NCBI GenBank assembly: GCA_018105865.1
Contig: CM030866.1
Coordinates: 3,338,851 to 3,402,850 of the forward strand
Length of the DNA: 64,000 nt
Source: Metaphire vulgaris
Lineage: Eukaryota > Annelida > Clitellata > Crassiclitellata > Megascolecidae
Direction of reading: 5' to 3'
The position numbers and the translations under genes are program-made. The notes under the pieces were generated by a model. It saw nothing but the letters and a program-made list of their open reading frames with translations. It did not search any database and was not told the DNA's origin. Of this stretch, positions 10,292 through 24,588 are shown piece after piece (within the stretch, counting starts at the first letter, position 1; every line of letters starts with the position of its first letter).

Positions 10292-11400
10292 TCACCGCTC
10301 AGCGTATAGTTTGCCAATTTTCACCAACACGTCAGAAAAGAGACGCACATCAGGCGATGGCCTCTTGGTGGTCATCGTGATTTTTGTTCTGCAGCGAACG
10401 ACGATCTGTTGGCTGATGTCCTGGATGACGGCGTCGATGCTCCTGCGACCCGGCGCTCGTTTAGCTGGAGCAGTAAATACCGTGAGCAAGCTTCAAATCA
10501 ATTCTGCGAGCAGTTTCTGTTCAGCGTCGTAAGCCAGTCGTCGATGTGCATGAAAAGATTGAGCACCTGCTCGAATTGACGGAAATTGCTGAACTCTTTG
10601 AAGTCGAAGGTCGCGAATCTATGCTCAACGCTGAAACTCCGTCCAGAAAGTTGTATTTGAGTAGCAGAGCGAAAAGTTGACAGAAGATCAGCATGCTGTC
10701 GATTAGCCGATAATCCTGTCGAACGGGCCGTAGACCGCTTTCGTTTTGGATCCGTAAAATTCTCAAAGAGCAGCGAAGATTCAGGGATCGATGCCAGCGA
10801 TCGAAGTTCGGCACAGTTGACACGGCGGATGGGTAAAAATCTTCGGTAGGGGTATTTGCCGGCGGCGTCGGGTGTGCTGTGAACGATGCACAGAGAGAAC
10901 TCAAGGAATTCGCGAGTTTAGAGACAGCGACGCGAAAAGTCTGCGCGCGTACCAAGTCGAAAGGACGCCGCCCAGGACAATCCTTGAACAGGTCTTCCGG
11001 CGAGAGGGCGGTATGCAACGACGTCGAGCTCTGCGCAAGGTGTAGCTTTTCTCGGCTTCACGTTCCGCAGGGTACGGTTTCGAAATCGTGGGGAGCTGGC
11101 CGCCGCCGCGGACGATGTCAATCGAGGACGAGGCGCGAAATGCTTTCAGAGCCATCTCGATGTGCCTAGGGATAGAAGTTCCGCTGGTCGAACGCAGTAA
11201 ACAGATGTAGTCCTTGAGGCGGTCGTGGCGCTTGATGAGCAACTCATGTCCTGATCGCCGCGTCATGACTTCCTCGCCGATTCTGTGGCGTGCCGAGCGC
11301 CGGACGTAATGCCAGCGTAAATCTTCCGTTCCATTTTCCCAGCAGCGCCTCTATGTCGAGTCCCGACAACTGAGACTGGGAAAGACCGACCGTAAACAGC
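10292..11400 (-). pseudogene. Unrecognised GC-rich coding region, frame broken, cut by gap
   Basis: Over about 1.1 kb the minus strand shows long stretches with protein-like composition that pass between frames: about 11400-11247, 11266-10980, 11018-10640, 10620-10500 and 10489-10292. The last ends with a stop after KIGKLYAER. Segments such as LLIKRHDRLKDYICLLR, PFDLVRAQTFRVAVSKLAN and NLFMHIDDWLTTLNRN read as structured protein. GC content is much higher than the flanks, like the two confident genes elsewhere. Frame changes do not coincide with splice signals, so this is either a decaying gene or a real gene with sequencing indels next to the gap. I do not recognise the family. Confidence 0.45.
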
Positions 11401-11500
11401 NNNNNNNNNNNNNNNNNNNNNNNNNNNNNNNNNNNNNNNNNNNNNNNNNNNNNNNNNNNNNNNNNNNNNNNNNNNNNNNNNNNNNNNNNNNNNNNNNNNN
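11401..11500. other. Assembly gap (100 N)
   Basis: Exactly 100 N bases, the usual placeholder for a gap of unknown size. It separates the GC-rich coding region from the satellite array and hides the array's left border. Confidence 0.99.
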
Positions 11501-14500
11501 CTCTCTTTCGATTTTTAGACATTTAACAAAGAACAGATTGCTGAAAGACTTTGTAGGTCTATAGTGTCGGTTCAAATGGATCACCACTTTTAGGGCATTT
11601 GAAAGCTCTAGAAAAAAATTGAGACAGAATATATTGACAATTCTAGTACGGTTTGACTCAGCTAAGCTGGGGATACACGAAAATGTGGTTTTAATTTGTT
11701 TCATCACTCTTCTGACTTTTGCATATCAGCCCACTGTAGCACTAATATATGCATTGTCAAATGTCAAACAGGTTATCAATTTATAATATTTTTGTGGTCT
11801 ATAGAACTTGTCATACAAGAAACCAGCTCTCTTAAGCCCTTCTTATCTCTCGTTCGATTTTTAGACATTTGACAGAGAACAGATTTCTGAAAGACTTTGT
11901 ATAGTGTTGTTTCATTTTTCACCATTTTGAAAGCTCTAGAAAAAAATTGAGACAGATATATTGACAATTCTAGTATGGTTTGACTCAGCTAAGCTGGGGA
12001 TACACGAAAATGTGGTTTTAATTTGTTTCATCACTCTTCTGACTTTTGCATAGCAGCCCACTGTAGCACTAATATATGCATTGTCCAATGTCAAAGAGGA
12101 CATTAATTATATAATATTTTTGTGGTCTATAGAACTTGTCATACAAGAAACCAGCTCTCTTAAACCCCTTCTTATCTCTCTTTCGATTTTTAGACATTTA
12201 ACAAAGAACAGATTGCTGAAAGACTTTGTAGGCCTATAGTGTCGTTTCAAATGGATCACCATTTTTCGGGGCATTTCGAAAGCTCTAGAAAAAAATTGAG
12301 ACAGAATATATTGACAATTCTAGTACGGTTTGACTCAGCTAAGCTGGGGATACACGAAAATGTGGTTTTAATTTGTTTCATCACTCTTCTGACTTTTGCA
12401 TAGCAGCCCACTGTAGCACTAATATATGCAATTTCCAATGTCAAACAGGTTATCAATTATATAATATTTTTGTGGTCTATAGAACTTGTCATACAAGAAA
12501 CCAGCTCTCTTAAACCCCTTCTTATCTCTCGTTCGATTTTTAGACATTTGACAGAGAACAGATTTCTGAAAGACTTTGTATAATGTTGTTTCATTTTTGA
12601 TGCATTTTCGGGGCAAAGCTCTAGAAAAAAATTGAGACAGAATATATTGACAATTCTAGTATGGTTTGACTCAGCTAAGCTGGGGATACACGAAAATGTG
12701 GTTTTAATTTGTTTCATCACTCTTCTGACTTTTGCATAGCAGCCCACTGTAGCATTAATATATGCATTGTCCAATGTCAAAGAGGACATTAATTATATAA
12801 TATTTTTGTGGTCTATAGAACTTGTCATACAAGAAACCAGCTCTCTTAAACCCCTTCTTATCTCTCGTTCGATTTTTTAGACATTTGACAGAGAACAGAT
12901 TTCTGAAAGACTTTGTATAGTGTTGTTTCATTCACCATTTCGTGGCATTTGAAAGCTCTAGAAAAAAATTGAGAGGCAGAATATATTGACAATTCTAGTA
13001 CGGTTTGACTCAGCTAGGCTGGGGATACACGAAAATGTGGTTTTAATTTGTTTCATCACTCTTCTGACTTTTGCATAGCAGCCCACTGTAGCACTAATAT
13101 ATGCATTGTCCAATGTCAAAGAGGACATTAATTATATAATATTTTTGTGGTCTATAGAACTTGTCATACAAGAAACCAGCTCTCTTAAACCCCTTCTTAT
13201 CTCTCGTTCGATTTTTAGACATTTAACAAAGAACAGATTGCTGAAAGACTTTGTAGGCCTAGTGTTTTCAAATGGATCACCATTTTCAGGGCATTTGAAA
13301 GCTCTAGAAAAAAATTGAGGCAGAATATATTGACAATTCTAGTACGGTTTGACTCAGCTAGGCTGGGGATACACGAAAATGTGGTTTTAATTTGTTTCAT
13401 CACTCTTCTGACTTTTGCATAGCAGCCCACTGTAGCATTAATATATGCATTGTCCAATGTCAAAGAGGACATTAATTATATAATATTTTTGTGGTCTATA
13501 GAACTTGTCATACAAGAAACCAGCTCTCTTAAACCCCTTCTTATCTCTCGTTCGATTTTTTAGATATTTAACAAAGAACAGATTGCTGAAAGACTTTGTA
13601 GGCCTATAGTGTCGTTTCAAATGGATCACCATTTCTGGGGCATTTGAAAGCTCTAGAAAAAAATTGAGGCAGAATATATTGACAATTCTAGTACGGTTTG
13701 ACTCAGCTAGGCTGGGGATACACGAAAATGTGGTTTTAATTTGTTTCATCACTCTTCTGACTTTTGCATAGCAGCCCACTGTAGCACTAATATATGCATT
13801 GTCCAATGTCAAAGAGGACATTAATTATATAATATTTTTGTGGTCTATAGAACTTGTCATACAAGAAACCAGCTCTCTTAAACCCCTTCTTATCTCTCTT
13901 TCGATTTTTTAGACATTTAACAAAGAACAGATTGCTGAAAGACTTTGTAGGCCTATAGTGTCGTTTCAAATGGATCACCACTTTTCGGGGCATTTCGAAA
14001 GCTCTAGAAAAAAATTGAGACAGAATATATTGACAATTCTAGTACGGTTTGACTCAGCTAAGCTGGGGATACACGAAAATGTGGTTTTAATTTGTTTCAT
14101 CACTCTTCTGACTTTTGCATAGCAGCCCACTGTAGCACTAATATATGCATTGTCCAATGTCAAAGAGGACATTAATTATATAATATTTTTGTGGTCTATA
14201 GAACTTGTCATACAAGAAACCAGCTCTCTTAAACCCCTTCTTATCTCTCGTTCGATTTTTTAGACATTTAACAAAGAACAGATTGCTGAAAGACTTTGTA
14301 GGCCTATAGTGTTGTTTCAAATGGATCACCATTTTCGGGGCATTTGAAAGCTCTAGAAAAAAATTGAGGCAGAATATATTGACAATTCTAGTACGGTTTG
14401 ACTCAGCTAGGCTGGGGATACACGAAAATGTGGTTTTAATTTGTTTCATCACTCTTCTGACTTTTGCATAGCAGCCCACTGTAGCACTAATATATGCATT

Positions 14501-17500
14501 GTCCAATGTCAAAGAGGACATTAATTATATAATATTTTTGTGGTCTATAGAACTTGTCATACAAGAAACCAGCTCTCTTAAACCCCTTCTTATCTCTCTT
14601 TCGATTTTTAGACATTTAACAAAGAACAGATTGCTGAAAGACTTTTAGGCCTATAGTGTTGTTCAAATGGATCACCATTTCTCGGGGCATTTCGAAAGCT
14701 CTAGAAAAAAATTGAGACAGAATATATTGACAATTCTAGTACGGTTTGACTCAGCTAAGCTGGGGATACACGAAAATGTGGTTTTAATTTGTTTCATCAC
14801 TCTTCTGACTTTTGCATAGCAGCCCACTGTAGCACTAATATATGCATTGTCCAATGTCAAACAGGTTATCAATTATATAATATTTTTGTGGTCTATAGAA
14901 CTTGTCATACAAGAAACCAGCTCTCTTAAACCCCTTCTTATCTCTCGTTCGAATTTTTAGACATTTGACAGAGAACAGATTTCTGAAAGACTTTGTATAG
15001 TGTTGTTTCATTTTTGTGGCATTTCGAAAGCTCTAGAAAAAAATTGAGACAGAATATATTGACAATTCTAGTATGGTTTGACTCAGCTAAGCTGGGGATA
15101 CACGAAAATGTGGTTTTAATTTGTTTCATCACTCTTCTGACTTTTGCATAGCAGCCCACTGTAGCATTAATATATGCATTGTCCAATGTCAAAGAGGACA
15201 TTAATTATATAATATTTTTGTGGTCTATAGAACTTGTCATACAAGAAACCAGCTCTCTTAAACCCCTTCTTATCTCTCGTTCGATTTTTAGATATTTAAC
15301 AAAGAACAGATTGCTGAAAGACTTTTAGGCCTATAGTGTTGTTTCAAATGGATCACCATTTCTCGGGGCATTTCGAAAGCTCTAGAAAAAAATTGAGGCA
15401 GAATATATTGACAATTCTAGTACGGTTTGACTCAGCTAGGCTGGGGATACACGAAAATGTGGTTTTAATTTGTTTCATCACTCTTCTGACTTTTGCATAG
15501 CAGCCCACTGTAGCACTAATATATGCATTGTCCGATGTCAAAGAGGACATTAATTATATAATATTTTTGTGGTCTATAGAACTTGTCATACAAGAAACCA
15601 GCTCTCTTAAACCCCTTCTTATCTCTCTTTCGATTTTTTAGACATTTAACAAAGAACAGATTGCTGAAAGACTTTGTAGGCCTATAGTGTCGTTTCAAAT
15701 GGATCACCACTTTTCGGGGCATTTCGAAAGCTCTAGAAAAAAATTGAGACAGAATATATTGACAATTCTAGTACGGTTTGACTCAGCTAAGCTGGGGATA
15801 CACGAAAATGTGGTTTTAATTTGTTTCATCACTCTTCTGACTTTTGCATAGCAGCCCACTGTAGCACTAATATATGCAATTTCCAATGTCAAACAGGTTA
15901 TCAATTCTATAATATTTTTGTGGTCTATAGAACTTGTCATACAAGAAACCAGCTCTCTTAAACCCCTTCTTATCTCTCGTTCGATTTTTTAGACATTTGA
16001 CAGAGAACAGATTTCTGAAAGACTTTGTATAGTGTTGTTTCCATTTTTCGTGGCATTTGAAAGCTCTAGAAAAAATTGAGACAGAATATATTGACAATTC
16101 TAGTATGGTTTGACTCAGCTAAGCTGGGGATACACGAAAATGTGGTTTTAATTTGTTTCATCACTCTTCTGACTTTTGCATAGCAGCCCACTGTAGCATT
16201 AATATATGCATTGTCCAATGTCAAAGAGGACATTAATTATATAATATTTTTGTGGTCTATAGAACTTGTCATACAAGAAACCAGCTCTCTTAAACCCCTT
16301 CTTATCTCTCGTTCGATTTTTTAGATATTTAACAAAGAACAGATTGCTGAAAGACTTTGTAGGCCTATAGTGTCGTTTCAAATGGATCACCATTTCTCGG
16401 GGCATTTCGAAAGCTCTAGAAAAAATTGAGGCAGAATATATTGACAATTCTAGTACGGTTTGACTCAGCTAGGCTGGGGATACACGAAAATGTGGTTTTA
16501 ATTTGTTTCATCACTCTTCTGACTTTTGCATAGCAGCCCACTGTAGCACTAATATATGCATTGTCCAATGTCAAAGAGGACATTAATTATATAATATTTT
16601 TGTGGTCTATAGAACTTGTCATACAAGAAACCAGCTCTCTTAAACCCCTTCTTATCTCTCTTTCGATTTTTTAGACATTTAACAAAGAACAGATTGCTGA
16701 AAGACTTTTAGGCCTATAGTGTTGGTTCAAATGGATCACCATTTTCGGGCATTTGAAAGCTCTAGAAAAAAATTGAGACAGAATATATTGACAATTCTAG
16801 TACGGTTTGACTCAGCTAAGCTGGGGATACACGAAAATGTGGTTTTAATTTGTTTCATCACTCTTCTGACTTTTGCATAGCAGCCCACTGTAGCACTAAT
16901 ATATGCAATTTCCAATGTCAAACAGGTTATCAATTCTATAATATTTTTGTGGTCTATAGAACTTGTCATACAAGAAACCAGCTCTCTTAAACCCCTTCTT
17001 ATCTCTCGTTTCGATTTTTAGACATTTGACAGAGAACAGATTTCTGAAAAGACTTTGTATAGTGTTGTTTCAATTTGGATGGCATTTTCAGAAAGCTCTA
17101 GAAAAAAATTGAGACAGAATATATTGACAATTCTAGTATGGTTTGACTCAGCTAAGCTGGGGATACACGAAAATGTGGTTTTAATTTGTTTCATCACTCT
17201 TCTGACTTTTGCATAGCAGCCCACTGTAGCGTTAATATATGCATTGTCCAATGTCAAAGAGGACATTAATTATATAATATTTTTGTGGTCTATAGAACTT
17301 GTCATACAAGAAACCAGCTCTCTTAAACCCCTTCTTATCTCTCGTTCGATTTTTTAGATATTTAACAAAGAACAGATTGCTGAAAGACTTTGTAGGCCTA
17401 TAGTGTTGTTTCAAATGGATCACCATTTTCGGGGCATTTTGAAAGCTCTAGAAAAAAATTGAGGCAGAAATATATTGACAATTCTAGTATGGTTTGACTC

Positions 17501-20500
17501 AGCTAGGCTGGGGATACACGAAAACTGTGGTTTTAATTTGTTTCATCACTCTTCTGACTTTTGCATAGCAGCCCACTGTAGCATTAATATATGCATTGTC
17601 CAATGTCAAAGAGGACATTAATTATATAATATTTTTGTGGTCTATAGAACTTGTCATACAAGAAACCAGCTCTCTTAAACCCCTTCTTATCTCTCGTTCG
17701 ATTTTTTTAGATATTTAACAAAGAACAGATTGCTGAAAGACTTTGTAGGCCTATAGTGTCGTTTCAAATGGATCACCATTTCTCGGGGCATTTCGAAAGC
17801 TCTAGAAAAAAATTGAGGCAGAATATATTGACAATTCTAGTACGGTTTGACTCAGCTAAGCTGGGGATACACGAAAATGTGGTTTTAATTTGTTTCATCA
17901 CTCTTCTGACTTTTGCATAGCAGCCCACTGTAGCACTAATATATGCATTGTCCAATGTCAAACAGGTTATCAATTATATAATATTTTTGTGGTCTATAGA
18001 ACTTGTCATACAAGAAACCAGCTCTCTTAAACCCCTTCTTATCTCTCGTTCGATTTTTTAGACATTTGACAGAGAACAGATTTCTGAAAGACTTTGTATA
18101 GTGTTGTTTCATTTTCTTGGCATTTCGAAAGCTCTAGAAAAAAATTGAGACAGAATATATTGACAATTCTAGTATGGTTTGACTCAGCTAAGCTGGGGAT
18201 ACACGAAAATGTGGTTTTAATTTGTTTCATCACTCTTCTGACTTTTGCATAGCAGCCCACTGTAGCACTAATATATGCATTGTCCAATGTCAAAGAGGAC
18301 ATTAATTATATAATATTTTTGTGGTCTATAGAACTTGTCATACAAGAAACCAGCTCTCTTAAACCCCTTCTTATCTCTCGTTCGATTTTTTAGATATTTA
18401 ACAAAGAACAGATTTCTGAAAGACTTTTTAGGCCTATAGTGTGTTTTCAAATTCACCATTTTTCGGGGCATTTCGAAAGCTCTAGAAAAAAATTGAGGCA
18501 GAATATATTGACAATTCTAGTACGGTTTGACTCAGCTAAGCTGGGGATACACGAAAATGTGGTTTTAATTTGTTTCATCACTCTTCTGACTTTTGCATAG
18601 CAGCCCACTGTAGCACTAATATATGCAATTTCCAATGTCAAACAGGTTATCAATTCTATAATATTTTTGTGGTCTATAGAACTTGTCATACAAGAAACCA
18701 GCTCTCTTAAACCCCTTCTTATCTCTCGTTCGATTTTTTAGACATTTGACAGAGAACAGATTTCTGAAAGACTTTGTATAGTGTTGTTTCATTTTTGTGG
18801 CATTTCGAAAGCTCTAGAAAAAAATTGAGACAGAATATATTGACAATTCTAGTATGGTTTGACTCAGCTAAGCTGGGGATACACGAAAATGTGGTTTTAA
18901 TTTGTTTCATCACTCTTCTGACTTTTGCATAGCAGCCCACTGTAGCATTAATATATGCATTGTCCAATGTCAAAGAGGACATTAATTATATAATATTTTT
19001 GTGGTCTATAGAACTTGTCATACAAGAAACCAGCTCTCTTAAACCCCTTCTTATCTCTCGTTCGATTTTTTAGATATTTAACAAAGAACAGATTGCTGAA
19101 AGACTTTGTAGGCCTATAGTGTCGTTTCAAATGGATCACCATTTCTCGGGGCATTTCGAAAGCTCTAGAAAAAAATTGAGGCAGAATATATTGACAATTC
19201 TAGTACGGTTTGACTCAGCTAGGCTGGGGATACACGAAAATGTGGTTTTAATTTGTTTCATCACTCTTCTGACTTTTGCATAGCAGCCCACTGTAGCACT
19301 AATATATGCATTGTCCGATGTCAAAGAGGACATTAATTATATAATATTTTTGTGGTCTATAGAACTTGTCATACAAGAAACCAGCTCTCTTAAACCCCTT
19401 CTTATCTCTCTTTCGATTTTTTAGACATTTAACAAAGAACAGATTTGCTGAAAGACTTTTAGGCCTATAGTAGTGTTTCAAATGGATCACCACTTTTCGG
19501 GGCATTTCGAAAGCTCTAGAAAAAAAATTGAGACAGAATATATTGACAATTCTAGTACGGTTTGACTCAGCTAAGCTGGGGATACACGAAAATGTGGTTT
19601 TAATTTGTTTCATCACTCTTCTGACTTTTGCATAGCAGCCCACTGTAGCACTAATATATGCAATTTCCAATGTCAAACAGGTTATCAATTCTATAATATT
19701 TTTGTGGTCTATAGAACTTGTCATACAAGAAACCAGCTCTCTTAAACCCCTTCTTATCTCTCGTTCGATTTTTTAGACATTTGACAGAGAACAGATTTCT
19801 GAAAGACTTTGTATAGTGTTGTTTCATTTTTGTGGCATTTCGAAAGCTCTAGAAAAAAATTGAGACAGAATATATTGACAATTCTAGTATGGTTTGACTC
19901 AGCTAAGCTGGGGATACACGAAAATGTGGTTTTAATTTGTTTCATCACTCTTCTGACTTTTGCATAGCAGCCCACTGTAGCATTAATATATGCATTGTCC
20001 AATGTCAAAGAGGACATTAATTATATAATATTTTTGTGGTCTATAGAACTTGTCATACAAGAAACCAGCTCTCTTAAACCCCTTCTTATCTCTCGTTCGA
20101 TTTTTTAGACATTTGACAGAGAACAGATTTCTGAAAGACTTTGTATAGTGTTGTTTCATTTGCGTGGCATTTCGAAAGCTCTAGAAAAAAATTGAGACAG
20201 AATATATTGACAATTCTAGTATGGTTTGACTCAGCTAAGCTGGGGATACACGAAAATGTGGTTTTAATTTGTTTCATCACTCTTCTGACTTTTGCATAGC
20301 AGCCCACTGTAGCATTAATATATGCATTGTCCAATGTCAAAGAGGACATTAATTATATAATATTTTTGTGGTCTATAGAACTTGTCATACAAGAAACCAG
20401 CTCTCTTAAACCCCTTCTTATCTCTCGTTCGATTTTTTAGATATTTAACAAAGAACAGATTGCTGAAAGACTTTGTAGGCCTATAGTGTCGTTTCAAATG

Positions 20501-23500
20501 GATCACCATTTCTCGGGGCATTTCGAAAGCTCTAGAAAAAAATTGAGGCAGAATATATTGACAATTCTAGTACGGTTTGACTCAGCTAGGCTGGGGATAC
20601 ACGAAACTGTGGTTTTAATTTGTTTCATCACTCTTCTGACTTTTGCATAGCAGCCCACTGTAGCATTAATATATGCATTGTCCAATGTCAAAGAGGACAT
20701 TAATTATATAATATTTTTGTGGTCTATAGAACTTGTCATACAAGAAACCAGCTCTCTTAAACCCCTTCTTATCTCTCTTTCGATTTTTTAGACATTTAAC
20801 AAAGAACAGATTGCTGAAAGACTTTGTAGGCCTATAGTGTCGGTTCAAATGGATCACCACTTTTCGGGGCATTTCGAAAGCTCTAGAAAAAAATTGAGAC
20901 AGAATATATTGACAATTCTAGTACGGTTTGACTCAGCTAAGCTGGGGATACACGAAAATGTGGTTTTAATTTGTTTCATCACTCTTCTGACTTTTGCATA
21001 GCAGCCCACTGTAGCACTAATATATGCAATTTCCAATGTCAAACAGGTTATCAATTCTATAATATTTTTGTGGTCTATAGAACTTGTCATACAAGAAACC
21101 AGCTCTCTTAAACCCCTTCTTATCTCTCTTTCGATTTTTTAGACATTTAACAAAGAACAGATTGCTGAAAGACTTTTAGGCCTATAGTGTTGTTTCAAAT
21201 GGATCACCACTTTTCGGGGCATTTCGAAAGCTCTAGAAAAAAATTGAGACAGAATATATTGACAATTCTAGTATGGTTTGACTCAGCTAAGCTGGGGATA
21301 CACGAAAATGTGGTTTTAATTTGTTTCATCACTCTTCTGACTTTTGCATAGCAGCCCACTGTAGCACTAATATATGCAATTTCCAATGTCAAACAGGTTA
21401 TCAATTCTATAATATTTTTGTGGTCTATAGAACTTGTCATACAAGAAACCAGCTCTCTTAAACCCCTTCTTATCTCTCGTTCGATTTTTTAGACATTTGA
21501 CAGAGAACAGATTTCTGAAAGACTTTGTATAGTGTTGTTTCATTTTCACCATTTTTGGGGGCATTTTGAAAGCTCTAGAAAAAAATTGAGACAGAATATA
21601 TTGACAATTCTAGTATGGTTTGACTCAGCTAAGCTGGGGATACACGAAAATGTGGTTTTAATTTGTTTCATCACTCTTCTGACTTTTGCATAGCAGCCCA
21701 CTGTAGCATTAATATATGCATTGTCCAATGTCAAAGAGGACATTAATTATATAATATTTTTGTGGTCTATAGAACTTGTCATACAAGAAACCAGCTCTCT
21801 TAAACCCCTTCTTATCTCTCGTTCGATTTTTTAGATATTTAACAAAGAACAGATTGCTGAAAGACTTTGTAGGCCTATAGTGTCGTTTCAAATGGATCAC
21901 CATTTCTCGGGGCATTTCGAAAGCTCTAGAAAAAAATTGAGGCAGAATATATTGACAATTCTAGTACGGTTTGACTCAGCTAGGCTGGGGATACACGAAA
22001 ATGTGGTTTTAATTTGTTTCATCACTCTTCTGACTTTTGCATAGCAGCCCACTGTAGCACTAATATATGCATTGTCCGATGTCAAAGAGGACATTAATTA
22101 TATAATATTTTTGTGGTCTATAGAACTTGTCATACAAGAAACCAGCTCTCTTAAACCCCTTCTTATCTCTCTTTCGATTTTTTAGACATTTAACAAAGAA
22201 CAGATTGCTGAAAGACTTTGTAGGCCTATAGTGTCGGTTCAAATGGATCACCACTTTTCGGGGCATTTCGAAAGCTCTAGAAAAAAATTGAGACAGAATA
22301 TATTGACAATTCTAGTACGGTTTGACTCAGCTAAGCTGGGGATACACGAAAATGTGGTTTTAATTTGTTTCATCACTCTTCTGACTTTTGCATAGCAGCC
22401 CACTGTAGCACTAATATATGCAATTTCCAATGTCAAACAGGTTATCAATTCTATAATATTTTTGTGGTCTATAGAACTTGTCATACAAGAAACCAGCTCT
22501 CTTAAACCCCTTCTTATCTCTCGTTCGATTTTTTAGACATTTAACAAATAACAGATTGCTGAAAGACTTTGTAGGCCTATAGTGTCGTTTCAAATGGATC
22601 ACCATTTCTCGGGGCATTTCGAATGCTCTAGAATAAAATTGAAGCAGAATATATTGACAATTCTAGTATGGTTTGACTCAGCTAAGCTGGGGATACACGA
22701 AAATGTGGTTTTAATTTGTTTCATCACTCTTCTGACTTTTGCATATCAGCCTTCTGTAGCACTAATAGTCTAATATATGCATTGTCCAATGTAAAAAAAC
22801 AGGCTATATCAATTATATAATATTTTTGTGGTCTATAGAACTTGTCATACAAGAAACTAGCTCTCTTAAACCCCTTCTTATCTCTCGTTCGATTTTTTAG
22901 ACATTTGACAGAGAACAGATTTCTGAAAGACTTTGTATAGTGTTGTTTCATTTTCGTGGCATTTCGAAAGCTCTAGAAAAAAATTGAGACAGAATATATT
23001 GACAATTCTAGTACGGTTTGACTCAGCTAAGCTGGGGATACACGAAAATGTGGTTTTAATTTGTTTCATCACTCTTCTGACTTTTGCATATCAGCCTACT
23101 GTAGCACTAATATATACATTGTCCTATCTCAAAGAGGACATTAATTATATAATATATTTGTGGTATAAAGAACTTGTCATACAAGAAACCAGCTATCTTA
23201 AAGCCCTTCTTATCTCTCATTCGAATTCTTAGACATTTGACACAGAACAGATTTCTGAAAGACTTTGTATAGTGTTGTTTCATTTTCGTGGCATTTCGAA
23301 AGCTCTAGATAAAAATTGAGGCAGAATATATTGACAATTCTAGTACGGTTTGACTCAGCTAAGCTGGGGATACACGAAAATGTGGTTTTAATTTGTTTCA
23401 TCACTCTTCTGACTTTTGCATATCAGCCTACTGTAGCACTAATATATGCATTGTCAAATGACAAACAGGTTATCAATTATATAATATTTTTGTGGTCTAT

Positions 23501-24588
23501 AGAACTTGTCATACAAGAAACCAGCTCTCTTAAAGCCCTTCTTATCTCTCGTTCGATTTTTTAGACATTTGACAGAGAGCAGATTTCTGAAAGACTTTGT
23601 ATAGTGTTGTTTCATTTTTGTGGCATTTCGAAAGCTCTAGAAAAAATTGAGACAGAACATATTGACAATTCTAGTACGGTTTGACTCAGCTAAGCTGGGG
23701 ATACACGAAAATGTGGTTTTAATTTGTTTCATCACTCTTCTGACTTTTGCATAGCAGCCCACTGTAGCATTAATATATGCATTGTCCAATGTCAAAGAGG
23801 ACATTAATTATATAATATTTTTGTGGTCTATAGAACTTGTCATACAAGAAACCAGCTCTCTTAAACCCCTTCTTATCTCTCGTTCGATTTTTTAGACATT
23901 TAACAAATAACAGATTGCTGAAAGACTTTGTAGGCCTATAGTGTCGTTTCAAATGGATCACCATTTCTCGGGGCATTTCGAATGCTCTAGAATAAAATTG
24001 AAGCAGAATATATTGACAATTCTAGTATGGTTTGACTCAGCTAAGCTGGGGATACACGAAAATGTGGAAAATGTGTTTTAATTTGTTTCATCACTAGGGT
24101 TTGACTCACAGCTGGGGATACACGAAAATGTGGTTTTAATTTGTTTCATCACTCTTCTGACTTTTGCATATCAGCCTACTGTAGCACTAATATATGCATT
24201 GTCAAATGACAAACAGGTTATCAATTATATAATATTTTTGTGGTCTATAGAACTTGTCATACAAGAAACCAGCTCTCTTAAACCCCTTCTTATCTCTCGT
24301 TCGATTTTTTAGACATTTGACAGAGAACAGATTTCTGAAAGACTTTGTATAGTGTTGTTTCATTTTCGTGGCATTTCGAAAGCTCTAGAAAAAAATTGAG
24401 GCAGAATATATTGACAATTCTAGTACGGTTTGACTCAGCTAAGCTGGGGATACACGAAAATGTGATTTTAATTTGTTTCATCACTCTTCTGACTTTTGCA
24501 TAGCAGCCCTCTGTAGCACAAATATATGCAATGTCCAATGTCAAACAGGTTACCAATTCTATAATATTTTTGTGGTCTATAGAACTTA
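11501..24588. repeat. Satellite array, about 38 units of 330-350 bp with higher-order structure
   Basis: The landmark TTGACAATTCTAGTA recurs about 38 times, first near 11634 and last near 24411. Spacing falls mostly into two classes, about 329-336 and 347-353 bp. Short units (type B) carry GACATTTGACAGAGAAC and a GTATAGTGTTG block. Long units (type A) carry ACATTTAACAAAGAAC and TAGGCCTATAGTGTCG with a CAAATGGATCACC insert. Type A splits into A1 (GAGGCAGAATA, GCTAGGCTGG) and A2 (GAGACAGAATA, often CAATTTCCAATG then CAAACAGG). The order B-A1-A2 repeats about every 1033 bp in places. Every unit has a minus-strand frame of 60-140 codons, but these track the repeat phase and are not genes. The last complete unit ends at TCTATAGAACTT (24588). 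Confidence 0.95.

Noticed and set aside
11501..24588. Dozens of 60-140 codon minus-strand frames with shared sequence such as VMKQIKTTFSCIPSLAESN
   Set aside because: They recur in step with the satellite unit, break at every unit difference in length, and show no selection on codon positions. They are repeat by-products, not a gene family.
11501..24588. CRISPR-like array
   Set aside because: Units are 330-350 bp, spacers are absent, and the host is an animal.
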